The translations under genes were made by a program, and so were the position numbers. The notes under the pieces were generated by a model. It did not search any database, was not told where the DNA came from, and saw only the letters and a list, made by a program, of their open reading frames with translations. A DNA stretch of 32,819 nucleotides from an uncultured Microbacteriaceae bacterium. Its GTDB lineage: Bacteria > Actinomycetota > Actinomycetes > Actinomycetales > Microbacteriaceae. This document shows positions 24,435-32,508 of the stretch, in pieces. Positions within the stretch are counted from its first letter, which is position 1; the number at the start of each line of letters is the position of its first letter. The stretch is from contig CAKUJB010000008.1 of NCBI GenBank assembly GCA_934661165.1, positions 1 through 32,819 of the forward strand, read 5' to 3'.

Positions 24435-24845
24435 GTGAGCGAGCAGCTCCGCGTCGTGCCGACCGGCCCCGACCGCTCGTTCTGGGCGCGCGTCGGAGGT
24501 CGGCCCGCGTTCGAGACCCTCGTCCGCACGTTCTATGCGGGCGTCGCGCAGGACGAGGTGCTCCGGCCGATGTACGAGGAGGACCTCGAGCCGGCGATCC
24601 ACCGGCTCCTGACGTTCCTCGAGCAGTACTGGGGCGGGCCGACGACGTATCAGGAGGAGCGAGGCCATCCGCGGCTGCGCATTCGTCACCAGCCGTACCG
24701 GGTGACCCCGGACGCGCGCGACCGCTGGCTGCGTCACATGCGCGCGGGCGTCGACGCGATGCAGCTGTCGCCCATGGACGAGGCTGAGCTCTGGGACTAC
24801 CTCGACCGTGCCGCCCACGCCCTCGTGAACAGCTTCGACGACTGA
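24435..24845 (+). CDS. glbO: Group II truncated hemoglobin
   Basis: A 136-residue haem protein of the trHbO group. It keeps the residues of Mycobacterium GlbO: Tyr34 (B10), Tyr47 (CD1), the proximal His85 (F8, in RIRHQPYRV) and Trp98 (G8). The stretch FLEQYWGGPTTYQEERGHPR is nearly diagnostic. Proposed roles in the family are oxygen handling and nitric oxide or peroxide detoxification. The start is GTG 24435, one base after the mscS stop. Its TGA abuts the TGA of the opposite gene exactly, forming the palindrome TGATCA. Confidence 0.96.
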   Translation: MSEQLRVVPTGPDRSFWARVGGRPAFETLVRTFYAGVAQDEVLRPMYEEDLEPAIHRLLTFLEQYWGGPTTYQEERGHPRLRIRHQPYRVTPDARDRWLRHMRAGVDAMQLSPMDEAELWDYLDRAAHALVNSFDD

Positions 24846-25520
24846 TCAGCCGGCGAGGGACCAGGCACGGCGCTTCACGAGGACGTGACCGCGCCGCAGG
24901 CTGAGGCGCGTCCATGGGCCGACCTCGTGGATCGTGCCGATCTCCTCGCCGGATGGCGGCAGGAAGCCGAGGGCGTGGGCGGCGAGCGCGGCGCCCTTCG
25001 GCAGCGACTCGGCGCCGGGCACCGGCGCATTCCACACGAGGCCGCGGACACTGCGCACGACGGGCTCGCCCGCGTTCGCGGGCAGCGCCTGCGCGACCTC
25101 CGCGATTCCCTCGGTCGCCGCGGTGGCGAGCAGCGCGGTCGACACCTCGCCGATCGGGGCCCAGCCGCCGCGCGGCGGCACGACGCCCGCCCAGGTCACG
25201 GAGTACACCGGTGTCGGCATGCCGAGCTCGAACCCCTCCTCGACCGCGGTGGCCGCCGCGGCCCGGGCCCGCAGCGAGGCGATGGGGACGATGGTGTCGA
25301 TCGCCTCGCCCGGATCCTGCACGCCGAAGACGCGCAGCCCGAGCACGGTCGCCGAGTCGTCGAGCAGGCTCGCCGGCTGGAGCACGGGCGCGTACACGGC
25401 GAGGACGCCGCCCTCGACGATGACGCGGACCGAGGCGTCCTGCACCGCGGCGGCGCGGCCGAGGTACGTGTCGAGGTCGGCGGTCGCGGTCGGGTCGGTG
25501 AGCAGGAGGCGCTGGGACAT
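24846..25520 (-). CDS. Hypothetical actinobacterial protein
   Basis: A 224-residue soluble protein, Ala- and Val-rich, that I do not recognise. It starts MSQRLLLTDPTATADLDTYLGRAAAVQDASVRVI and continues in strand-helix alternation with two basic-aromatic segments near the end (GPWTRLSLRRGHVLVKRRAW). No catalytic motif is evident. ATG 25520 is used; TAGCGT lies 10 nt upstream and would leave a leader of only a few bases. It is divergent from tesB across 40 nt, and its stop touches that of glbO. Confidence 0.8.
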   Translation of the reverse strand: MSQRLLLTDPTATADLDTYLGRAAAVQDASVRVIVEGGVLAVYAPVLQPASLLDDSATVLGLRVFGVQDPGEAIDTIVPIASLRARAAAATAVEEGFELGMPTPVYSVTWAGVVPPRGGWAPIGEVSTALLATAATEGIAEVAQALPANAGEPVVRSVRGLVWNAPVPGAESLPKGAALAAHALGFLPPSGEEIGTIHEVGPWTRLSLRRGHVLVKRRAWSLAG

Positions 25521-25530
25521 GGCGACTGCC

Positions 25531-25554
25531 ACGCTACCCGGCGGCGGATAGCCT
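25531..25554. promoter_or_regulatory. Divergent -10 elements of the hypothetical gene and tesB
   Basis: TAGCGT on the minus strand (25536 to 25531) and TAGCCT on the plus strand (25549-25554) lie in the 40-nt gap between the two starts. The tesB hexamer ends 6 nt before ATG 25561, as in leaderless genes. Confidence 0.4.
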
Positions 25555-25560
25555 TGGCGC

Positions 25561-26442
25561 ATGGCCGACACCGAGCCCCTCGACCCGTACGCATCGATGC
25601 TCCAGGCGCTCACGCTCGTCGACACGGGCGCGCGCACGAGCGAGGACATCTTCACCGCGAGCAGCCAGCGGATGACCCACGGCCGGGTCTTCGGCGGCCA
25701 GGTGCTCGCCCAGTGCGTGCTCGCCGCGTACCGCACGGTCGCCCCCGACCGAGACATCCACTCGATGCACGGCTACTTCCTCCGCGCGGGCGACACGGCG
25801 CAGCCGATCACCTTCGCCGTCGACCGGATCCACGACGGCCGCTCGTTCTCGGCCCGGCGCACCCAGGCCTACCAGGACGGGGTGCCGATCTTCTCCGCGA
25901 TCGCCTCGTTCCAGGACGCCGACCCGGGGCTCGACCACCAGTCGACGATGCCGAGCGACCTGCCGGATCCCGAGTCCCTGCCGAGCGTCACCGACCTGCT
26001 CGCGGCGTACCCGCCGACCGCGACCTCGTTCTGGACCGACAACGCGTTCGACTTCCGCCACGTGGGCGGGCCCATCTACGTCGAGGTCGCCGAGCCCGCG
26101 GCGCGGCAGGCGGTGTGGATCCGCTGCCGCACCCGGTTGCCCGACGACCCGGTCCTCCACCGCGCGATCTTCGCGTACGTGAGCGACTACACGCTCCTGG
26201 AGTCGGTCATGCGCCGCCACGGCGTCCCGTGGTCGACGCCGGGGCTCAAGATCGCCTCGCTCGACCACGCCATGTGGTGGCACCGCCCGGCGCGGGCCGA
26301 CGAGTGGTGCTGCTACGTCCAGGAGTCGCCGAACGCGATCGGCGGTCGCGGGCTCGCCGCCGGCCGCCTCTACGGCATCGACGGCACCCTCATCGCGAGC
26401 GTCGCGCAGGAGGGCATGATCCGCGTCCCGCGAGCGGGCTGA
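25561..26442 (+). CDS. tesB: Acyl-CoA thioesterase II
   Basis: Double-hotdog thioesterase hydrolysing acyl-CoA to free acid and CoA. The 293-residue protein has the family patterns GRVFGGQVLAQCVLAA, SMHGYFLRAGDTAQPI and DGRSFSARR in the first half, and YVSDYTLLE, SLDHAMWWHR and ASVAQEGMIR in the second; the Asp of SDY and the Gln of AQEG belong to the active site of TesB enzymes. Length matches E. coli TesB (286). Probably leaderless from TAGCCT. It is a single-gene unit ahead of the proVWX operon. Confidence 0.95.
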   Translation: MADTEPLDPYASMLQALTLVDTGARTSEDIFTASSQRMTHGRVFGGQVLAQCVLAAYRTVAPDRDIHSMHGYFLRAGDTAQPITFAVDRIHDGRSFSARRTQAYQDGVPIFSAIASFQDADPGLDHQSTMPSDLPDPESLPSVTDLLAAYPPTATSFWTDNAFDFRHVGGPIYVEVAEPAARQAVWIRCRTRLPDDPVLHRAIFAYVSDYTLLESVMRRHGVPWSTPGLKIASLDHAMWWHRPARADEWCCYVQESPNAIGGRGLAAGRLYGIDGTLIASVAQEGMIRVPRAG

Positions 26443-26555
26443 GCCGGCGACCGGACCGGGTGGTCACGATCGGGTAACGGTCGCGATCAGCGGCCCACTG
26501 TCGGAATCATGGCTCTGATCAGGTCTTTTCAGATCCATTCGGAGGAATGCGCGAC

Positions 26556-26584
26556 TTGTCCCGCCCGATGGGCTTCGCTAGGGT
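26556..26584 (+). promoter_or_regulatory. Promoter of the proVWX operon
   Basis: TTGTCC (26556-26561) and TAGGGT (26579-26584) are separated by exactly 17 nt, the best -35/-10 pair in the window; start near 26591. Upstream at 26513-26540 is an AT-richer stretch with the palindrome CTGATCAG, a possible operator. A GAATGCG motif (26545-26551) lies just upstream of the -35. Confidence 0.6.
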
Positions 26585-26590
26585 GTTCCG

Positions 26591-26784
26591 AGCTTCCCGG
26601 TGACGCGTCCGACACGGCCGGGAGCGCGACGCCCAGGCCGCGCCCTCGCTCCCGAGCGAGGTCGTATGGCAGGTGACGAGGGGGACGCAGCAGGCTCCCC
26701 CGGGCCGCCCGATCGGCCCGCCGTCCCCGGCCCGGACCGCGACCCAAGACCGGACACGCGAGACCCGTCCGGCACAGGACCCAC
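26591..26784 (+). other. Long GC-rich structured leader of proV
   Basis: About 194 nt of untranslated leader with several hairpins: TCCCGG/CCGGGA (26594 onward), a perfect CCTCGCT-CCCG-AGCGAGG (26644-26661) and GGGGGA/TCCCCC (26680-26701). I recognise no known riboswitch. Together with 26443-26590 this is the largest gene-free stretch in the window. A frame of 62 codons from GTG 26600 ends in GTGA overlap with proV, but its codon use is not that of the genome. Confidence 0.5.
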
Positions 26785-28086
26785 GTGACGGAACCCATCG
26801 CGCTGCGCGCGGCCGGACTGTACAAGATCTTCGGCCGGCAGGCGAGCGAGTCGGTCGAGCGACTGCGCCGCGGCGCCGACGCCGCCGAGCTCGGCCCTGG
26901 CACCACCGCCGCGGTCATCGACGCCTCCTTCGACGTCCGCCCCGGCGAGATCTTCGTCGTCATGGGCCTGTCCGGCTCGGGCAAGTCGACGCTCATCCGG
27001 ATGCTCAACGGCCTCCTCGAGGCGACCGCCGGCACCGTCACGATCGGCGACGACGTCATCACCGGCATCGCGCCCGCCAAGCTCCGCGAGATCCGGCGCT
27101 CGCGCATCTCCATGGTCTTCCAGCACTTCGCACTGCTGCCGCACTGGACGGTGCTGCAGAACGTCGCCTACGGGCTCGAGCTGCAGGGCATGCCGAAGGC
27201 GGAGCGCCTCGCCCGCGCCGAGGAGGTGACCGAGCTCGTCGGCCTCGGCGGCTGGGGCGACAAGCTGCCGTCGCAGCTGTCCGGCGGCATGCAGCAGCGC
27301 GTCGGCCTCGCCCGCGCCCTCGCGGCCGACACCGACGTGCTGCTCATGGACGAGGCGTTCAGCGCCCTCGACCCGCTCATCCGCCGCGAGATGCAGGAGC
27401 AGCTCGTCGAGCTGCAGTCGAAGCTCGGCAAGACGATCATCTTCATCACGCACGACCTGAACGAGGCCATGTTCCTCGGCGACCGGATCGCCGTCATGCG
27501 CAGCGGCCGGATCGTCCAGATCGGCAGCCCGGAGGACATCCTCACCGACCCGGCGAACGACTACGTCGCGCAGTTCGTGCAGGACGTCGACCGCGCCCGG
27601 GTCCTCACGGCCGGCGGCGTCATGGCGCCCGCGCTCGCGACGGTGTCGGAGGCCGCGGGTCCGCGCGCGGCACTGCGCATCATGCGGGACCTGCAGACCT
27701 CGGCCGTGTTCGTCACCGGGCGCGACCGCGTGCTCAAGGGCGTCGTGCGGGACGGCGACGCGATGCGCCTCGTGCGCCGGGGCGCCGGCACGCTCGAGTC
27801 GATCACGACCGACGAGTTCTCCGCCGTCGACGTCGACGCCGCGCTCGTCGACCTCTTCGTGCCGTCCGTCGAGAGCCCGCTGCCGCTCGCCGTCACCGAC
27901 GCGCGGGGCCGCCTCCTCGGTGTCGTGCCGCGCGTCACGCTCCTCGCAGCCCTCGGCAACGTCACGAACACCGACGAGGTGCCCGTCGTGGATCCCCCGC
28001 CCACCGTGCCGATGGCCGTCATCACCGAGATCCTCGGGCCGGACCCTGACGGGGCGAGCACCGAACCGGCGGGAGTGCCCTCGTGA
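26785..28086 (+). CDS. proV: Glycine betaine/proline ABC transporter, ATP-binding subunit
   Basis: ATPase of an OpuA/ProU-type importer of compatible solutes, 433 residues. Visible are Walker [10 protein letters not shown] (61-69), the signature LSGGMQQR (165-172) and Walker B VLLMDE (185-190), plus a C-terminal region with two CBS-like repeats (about 280-400), which in OpuA-type transporters sense ionic strength or nucleotides. LYKIFG near the N-terminus is typical. GTG 26785 has AGGA 7 nt upstream. Its stop overlaps the proW start by 4 nt (GTGA), indicating translational coupling. Confidence 0.96.
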   Translation: MTEPIALRAAGLYKIFGRQASESVERLRRGADAAELGPGTTAAVIDASFDVRPGEIFVVMGLSGSGKSTLIRMLNGLLEATAGTVTIGDDVITGIAPAKLREIRRSRISMVFQHFALLPHWTVLQNVAYGLELQGMPKAERLARAEEVTELVGLGGWGDKLPSQLSGGMQQRVGLARALAADTDVLLMDEAFSALDPLIRREMQEQLVELQSKLGKTIIFITHDLNEAMFLGDRIAVMRSGRIVQIGSPEDILTDPANDYVAQFVQDVDRARVLTAGGVMAPALATVSEAAGPRAALRIMRDLQTSAVFVTGRDRVLKGVVRDGDAMRLVRRGAGTLESITTDEFSAVDVDAALVDLFVPSVESPLPLAVTDARGRLLGVVPRVTLLAALGNVTNTDEVPVVDPPPTVPMAVITEILGPDPDGASTEPAGVPS

Positions 28087-29021
28087 TCGATCTCCGCATC
28101 CCGCTCGGCGACTGGGTCGAGGCCGTCGTCAAGTTCATCACCACCTACCTCGGCGGCGTCTTCGACTTCGTCCGGGCCGTGTTCGGCGGCATGTTCAGCG
28201 GCCTCGACTGGGTGCTCAGCGCCCCGCCGTTCTGGCTCGTCATCCTGCTCGTCGTCGCCCTCGCGGTCTGGGCCCGCGGCTGGCGCTTCGGCATCAGCGC
28301 CGCGGTCGGCCTGCTGCTCATCGTGACGATCCGGCAGTGGGACAACGCGATGGACACCCTCGCGCTCACGCTCGTCGCCGCATTCATCGCCGTGCTCATC
28401 AGCATCCCGCTCGGCATCTGGGCCGCGAAGTCGAGCGTCGTCTCGACGGTCATGCGCCCGATCCTCGACTTCCTGCAGACGATGCCGGCCTTCGTCTACC
28501 TCATCCCAGCGATCATCCTCTTCCGCGTCGGCGTCGTCCCGGGCATCGTCGCGACGATCGTCTTCGCGATGGCGCCGGGCGTGCGGCTCACGGAGCTCGG
28601 CATCCGCGGGGTCGATCGCGAGGTCGTCGAGGCGGGCCACGCATTCGGGGCCGCGCCCGGGCGCATTCTGCGGCAGATCCAGCTGCCGCTCGCGCTGCCG
28701 ACGATCATGGCCGGGGTCAACCAGGTCATCATGCTCTCGCTCTCGATGGTCGTCATCGCGAGCATGGTCGGCGCTCCCGGCCTCGGCAAGGACATCATCC
28801 AGTCCCTGCAGCGGATCGACGTGGGCCTCGGCTTCGAGGCCGGCCTCGCGGTCGTCATCCTCGCGATCCTGCTCGACCGGCTCACCGCCACCCTCGGCTC
28901 CGGCCGCCGCGGCTTCTTCGCGAACCGCCGCCGCAAGGCCGCCGAGGCGCGCGGTGCGGCCCCCGCTGACTCGGCCGACGCCACGTCGGTCGACCCGGTG
29001 TCGACGGCGCCCTCGGCCTGA
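28083..29021 (+). CDS. proW: Glycine betaine/proline ABC transporter, permease subunit
   Basis: Membrane subunit of the importer, 312 residues, with a hydrophobic N-terminal extension, then the BPD_transp_1 domain (about 95-285). The ABC-coupling loop is recognisable in GIRGVDREVVEAGHAFGAAPGRILRQIQLPLALPTIM, the EAA motif. The C-terminus is a charged, Ala-rich tail typical of actinobacteria. The start GTG 28083 overlaps the proV stop. It is followed by a short intercistronic stem-loop and the binding-protein gene. Confidence 0.96.
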   Translation: MIDLRIPLGDWVEAVVKFITTYLGGVFDFVRAVFGGMFSGLDWVLSAPPFWLVILLVVALAVWARGWRFGISAAVGLLLIVTIRQWDNAMDTLALTLVAAFIAVLISIPLGIWAAKSSVVSTVMRPILDFLQTMPAFVYLIPAIILFRVGVVPGIVATIVFAMAPGVRLTELGIRGVDREVVEAGHAFGAAPGRILRQIQLPLALPTIMAGVNQVIMLSLSMVVIASMVGAPGLGKDIIQSLQRIDVGLGFEAGLAVVILAILLDRLTATLGSGRRGFFANRRRKAAEARGAAPADSADATSVDPVSTAPSA

Positions 29022-29054
29022 CCGAGGCGCGGCGCGGCATCACGCCCCCAATCA

Positions 29055-29074
29055 CTCCCCGCACAGCAGGGGAG
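29055..29074 (+). promoter_or_regulatory. Intercistronic stem-loop between proW and proX
   Basis: CTCCCC (29055-29060) and GGGGAG (29069-29074) form a 6-bp hairpin with an 8-nt loop just before the proX ribosome-binding site. Such stems often protect the downstream mRNA and raise output of the binding protein; that role is inferred. Confidence 0.4.
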
Positions 29075-29091
29075 CCGAAAGGAAGAAGAGA

Positions 29092-30000
29092 ATGAAGAAG
29101 CGACTGCTCGCCGGTCTCGCGATCGGCGCCGCCGCGGCCCTCGGCCTCGGCGCCTGCGCCGGTGCCCCTGCCGAGCCCGAGCCCACCGCGACCGACGGCG
29201 CCTCCGGTGCCGACCAGACCGCGCTCACCATCGGCGTGTTCAACGGCTGGCCCGAGGGCGAGGCCGCCTCGTACCTGTGGAAGATCGTGCTCGAGGAGCA
29301 GGGCTACGACGTCACCCTCGAGTACGCCGACGCCGGCACCGTCTTCCTCGGTCTGTCCGAGGGCGACTACGACGTGGCGCTCGACGGCTGGTTCCCCCTC
29401 ACCCACCAGCACTACCTCGAGGAGTACCCGGACATCGTCGACCTCGGCTCGTGGAACGACGACGCCGTGCTCACCCTCGCGGTGAACGAGGACTCGCCGA
29501 TCACCTCGATCGCCGAGCTCGCCGAGCACGCCGCCGAGTTCGAGAACCAGATCATCGGCATCGAGCCGGGCGCCGGCCTCACGAAGGCGACGCAGGAGCA
29601 GGTCATCCCGACCTACGGCCTCGAGGGCATGGAGTTCATCACCTCGTCGACGCCGGCGATGCTCGCCGAGCTGCAGGGCGCGATCGAGGCGGACCGCAAC
29701 ATCGTCGTCACCCTGTGGCGCCCGCACTGGGCCTACGACGAGTTCCCGATCCGCGACCTCGAGGACCCCGAGGGCACCCTCGGCACCGAGGAGTCGATCC
29801 ACACCGTCGCGCGCCCCGGCTTCGAGGCGGACTTCCCGCAGCTGAGCAGCTGGCTCGGCTCATTCCGGATGGACTCGGAGCTGCTCTACTCGCTCGAGAA
29901 CGTCATGTTCAACATTCCCGAGGTCCCGAGCGACTTCACCGACATCGTCACGCAGTGGATGTCGGAGCACCAGGACTACGTGGCCGGCCTCACCAGCTGA
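29092..30000 (+). CDS. proX: Glycine betaine/proline-binding lipoprotein
   Basis: Substrate-binding subunit of the importer, 302 residues. The signal peptide ends in a lipobox LGAC with Cys22 as the lipid anchor, followed by a Thr/Glu/Pro linker and the OpuAC domain (about 46-300). LDGWFPLTHQHYLEEY and LWRPHWAYDEFPIRDLEDP are family hallmarks; in OpuAC proteins aromatic residues box the quaternary ammonium group. A purine-rich AAAGGAAGAAGAG gives a strong ribosome-binding site before ATG 29092. A hairpin terminator follows. Confidence 0.96.
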   Translation: MKKRLLAGLAIGAAAALGLGACAGAPAEPEPTATDGASGADQTALTIGVFNGWPEGEAASYLWKIVLEEQGYDVTLEYADAGTVFLGLSEGDYDVALDGWFPLTHQHYLEEYPDIVDLGSWNDDAVLTLAVNEDSPITSIAELAEHAAEFENQIIGIEPGAGLTKATQEQVIPTYGLEGMEFITSSTPAMLAELQGAIEADRNIVVTLWRPHWAYDEFPIRDLEDPEGTLGTEESIHTVARPGFEADFPQLSSWLGSFRMDSELLYSLENVMFNIPEVPSDFTDIVTQWMSEHQDYVAGLTS

Positions 30001-30016
30001 CCCCGCAGTCGCATCG

Positions 30017-30053
30017 CGGCGCCGGTCGTCCCGTCATGGGGCGGCCGGCGCCG
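30017..30053. terminator. Hairpin terminator after proX
   Basis: CGGCGCCGG (30017-30025) and CCGGCGCCG (30045-30053) form a perfect 9-bp stem, extended inward by GTCCC/GGGGC-like pairing. It lies between the convergent proX and thioesterase genes. Confidence 0.65.
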
Positions 30054-30090
30054 TCGTTCGCGGCGGACGCCGCGCGGCGGAGGAATGCGC

Positions 30091-30522
30091 TCAGCGGCGG
30101 AAGGCGACCGGCTCGCCGAGATACGGCTCCCACCTCGCCCGCTGCTCCGGCGTGAGACGGGTCGGGCGCCCCGTCGCCGAGTCCGCGAAGACGATGACAC
30201 CCGTCGCCTTCGCATACGGCGCATCCCCGTGGCCGGCCGGCGGCAGGATCTCGTAGCTGAGCTCGATGCTCGAGCCGCCGAGGCGCGAGATCCACAGCTC
30301 GACCCGGACGGGCTCCGAGGTGTACGGCATCGGCGCGAGGTACTCGACCTCCTGCCGGGCGATGAGGGTGACGATGCCGTCGCCCGTCCAGTCGTCGCCG
30401 TCCCAGAGGACGCGCACGCGCGCCTCCTCGAGGAGCTTGAGCATCGTGACGTTGTTGACGTGCGCCTGCGCGTCGAGGTCGCCCCACCGCAGCTGGATGG
30501 GGATCGTGATGCGCTCGCCCAT
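30091..30522 (-). CDS. Hotdog-fold acyl-CoA thioesterase (4HBT family)
   Basis: A 143-residue single-hotdog thioesterase. The 4-hydroxybenzoyl-CoA thioesterase-like motif RWGDLDAQAHVNN (12-24) supplies Asp15 or Asp17 as catalytic acid and is followed by the usual long helix LLEEARVRVLW. It lies 2 nt downstream of ettA on the same strand and is surely cotranscribed; this pairing recurs in Microbacteriaceae as far as I recall. The physiological substrate is unknown. ATG 30522 is the only start that fits the motif spacing. Confidence 0.92.
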   Translation of the reverse strand: MGERITIPIQLRWGDLDAQAHVNNVTMLKLLEEARVRVLWDGDDWTGDGIVTLIARQEVEYLAPMPYTSEPVRVELWISRLGGSSIELSYEILPPAGHGDAPYAKATGVIVFADSATGRPTRLTPEQRARWEPYLGEPVAFRR

Positions 30523-30524
30523 GC

Positions 30525-32207
30525 TCAGTCCCGCGTGAGCTTCCGGTACGTTGTGCGGTGCGGCTTCGCCGCGTCGGGGCCGAGGCGCTCGATCTTGTTC
30601 GCCTCGTACGCCTCGAAGTTGCCCTCGAACCAGTGCCACTTCGCCGGGTCCGTCTCGTCGCCCTCGTAGGCGAGGATGTGGGTCGCGACGCGGTCGAGGA
30701 ACCACCGGTCGTGCGTGATGACGACGGCGCAGCCTGGGAACTCGAGCAGCGCATTCTCCAACGACTGGAGCGTCTCGACGTCGAGGTCGTTCGTCGGCTC
30801 GTCGAGGAGGAGCAGGTTGCCGCCCTCCTTGAGCGTCAGCGCGAGGTTGAGGCGGTTGCGCTCACCGCCGGAGAGCACCCCCGCCTTCTTCTGCTGGTCC
30901 GGTCCCTTGAAGCCGAACTTCGAGACGTACGCGCGCGAGGGGATCTCGGTCTTGTTCACGACGAGGATGTCGAGCCCGTCGGAGACGACCTCCCAGAGCG
31001 ACTTGTTCGGATCGATGTTCGCCCGCGTCTGGTCGACGTACGAGATCTTCACCGTCTCGCCGATCTTGAGGTCACCCTCGTCGAGCGGCTCGAGGCCGAC
31101 GATCGTCTTGAAGAGCGTCGTCTTGCCGACGCCGTTCGGGCCGATGATGCCGACGATGCCGTTCGGCGGGAGCGAGAACGACAGGTTGTGGAAGAGCACG
31201 CGGTCGCCGAAGGACTTCTTGAGGCCCTTCGCCTCGATAACGACGGAGCCGAGCCGCGGACCCGCGGGGATCTGGATCTCCTCGAAGTCGAGCTTCCGGG
31301 TCTTCTCCGCCTCCGCGGCCATCTCCTCGTACCGCGCGAGGCGGGCCTTCGACTTCGCCTGGCGACCCTTCGCATTCGAGCGGACCCAGTCGAGCTCCTC
31401 GGCGAGGCGCTTCGCGAGCTTCGCGTCCTTCTTGCCCTGCACCTCGAGGCGCTTGGCCTTCGTCTCGAGGTAGGTCGAGTAATTGCCCTCGTACGGGTAG
31501 AGGTGGCCGCGGTCGACCTCGGCGATCCACTGCGCGACGTTGTCGAGGAAGTACCGGTCGTGCGTGATCGCGATGACCGCGCCCGGGTACTTCTGCAGGT
31601 GCTGCTCGAGCCACTGCACGCTCTCGGCGTCGAGGTGGTTCGTCGGCTCGTCCAGCAGCAGCAGGTCGGGCTTCTCGAGGAGGAGCTTCGCGAGCGCGAC
31701 GCGGCGCTTCTCACCGCCGGAGAGATGCTTCGCGACGGCGTCCGAGGGCGGCGTACGCAGGGCATCCATCGCCTGCTCGAGCTGATTGTCGAGGTCCCAG
31801 CCGTCTGCCGCGTCGATCTCCTCCTGGAGGACGCCCATCTCGGCGAGCAGCGTGTCGAAGTCCGCGTCCGGCTCGGCCATCGCCATGCCGATCTCGGCAT
31901 GCTTGGCGATCTTGTCCATGAGCGGCTTCACTGCCGCCTGCACGTTCTCGAGGACGGTCGCCTCCTCGTCGAGCTCCGGCTCCTGCAGCAGGATGCCGAC
32001 GGTGTAGCCGGGGCTCAGCTTCGCCTCGCCGTTCGACGGCTGGTCAAGGCCCGCCATGATCTTGAGGATCGTCGACTTGCCCGCGCCGTTCGGGCCGACC
32101 ATGCCGATCTTCGCCCCGGGATAGAACGACATCGAGACGTCGTCGAGGATGACCTTGTCCCCGACCGACTTCCTCGCCTTGGACATGGTGTAGATGTACT
32201 CGGCCAC
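30525..32207 (-). CDS. ettA: Energy-dependent translational throttle protein EttA (ABC-F)
   Basis: ABC-F ATPase that binds the ribosomal E site and gates translation elongation according to ATP/ADP. The 560 residues hold two ABC domains: Walker A GPNGAGKS (38-45), signature LSGGEKRR (162-169) and LLLLDEP (182-188) in the first, and GPNGVGKT, LSGGERNR and LLLLDEP in the second. Between them is the charged linker (AKGRQAKSKARLARYEEM). The arm insertion typical of EttA is at about 90-140. Length and sequence match E. coli EttA (555). The start is GTG 32207; no strong ribosome-binding site is evident. Confidence 0.97.
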   Translation of the reverse strand: MAEYIYTMSKARKSVGDKVILDDVSMSFYPGAKIGMVGPNGAGKSTILKIMAGLDQPSNGEAKLSPGYTVGILLQEPELDEEATVLENVQAAVKPLMDKIAKHAEIGMAMAEPDADFDTLLAEMGVLQEEIDAADGWDLDNQLEQAMDALRTPPSDAVAKHLSGGEKRRVALAKLLLEKPDLLLLDEPTNHLDAESVQWLEQHLQKYPGAVIAITHDRYFLDNVAQWIAEVDRGHLYPYEGNYSTYLETKAKRLEVQGKKDAKLAKRLAEELDWVRSNAKGRQAKSKARLARYEEMAAEAEKTRKLDFEEIQIPAGPRLGSVVIEAKGLKKSFGDRVLFHNLSFSLPPNGIVGIIGPNGVGKTTLFKTIVGLEPLDEGDLKIGETVKISYVDQTRANIDPNKSLWEVVSDGLDILVVNKTEIPSRAYVSKFGFKGPDQQKKAGVLSGGERNRLNLALTLKEGGNLLLLDEPTNDLDVETLQSLENALLEFPGCAVVITHDRWFLDRVATHILAYEGDETDPAKWHWFEGNFEAYEANKIERLGPDAAKPHRTTYRKLTRD

Positions 32208-32367
32208 TAGTTGCCAACCGCCTTACTCGAGAAGCCTTGGATCGCCGCCACAACGGTACCCGGTCTGCCTGCGGCCGGGCGCCGCGGTGGTGGCGTGCGG
32301 TGTGCGGGCGCAGCGGTGAAGGCCTGCGGCGCGCAGGCACAGACCCGGGCGTGCTACGCGCACGACA

Positions 32368-32434
32368 GCAGGACGAATGCGCGACAGCAGGACCGATCGC
32401 GGCAAAGCATCCTGTCCCCGCGCATTCATCCTGC
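32368..32434. repeat. Inverted GAATGCG pair upstream of ettA
   Basis: Arms 32368-32383 (GCAGGACGAATGCGCG) and 32419-32434 are inverted copies with one mismatch in 16, separated by 35 nt. CGACAGCAGGA is also directly repeated at 32363 and 32382. The region 32208-32500 has no gene that I can support; the palindrome and the TCAGCCCG repeats are its only structure. Confidence 0.7.
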
Positions 32435-32448
32435 GCCCGTGCTCGCGA

Positions 32449-32508
32449 CAGCCCGGTCAGCCCGCTCAGCGGCTCAGCCCGGTCAGCCCGCCCGGCACGC
32501 TCAGCCCG
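32449..32508. repeat. TCAGCCCG short repeats
   Basis: A 17-nt unit CAGCCCGGTCAGCCCGC occurs at 32449-32465 and 32475-32491, and the octamer TCAGCCCG recurs at 32457, 32474, 32483 and 32501. The last copy contains the stop codon of the following minus-strand gene. It is likely a slippage-type expansion. Confidence 0.6.

Noticed and set aside
26591..26784. Known riboswitch (for example the ydaO/c-di-AMP class) before proV
   Set aside because: I could not align the conserved elements of that class. Only generic GC-rich stems are visible.
26600..26788. A 62-codon frame ending in GTGA overlap with proV
   Set aside because: Its codons often end in A or T, unlike the GC-ending codons of all real genes here, and the translation is Pro/Arg/Gly-rich without structure. 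The region is better explained as a structured leader.
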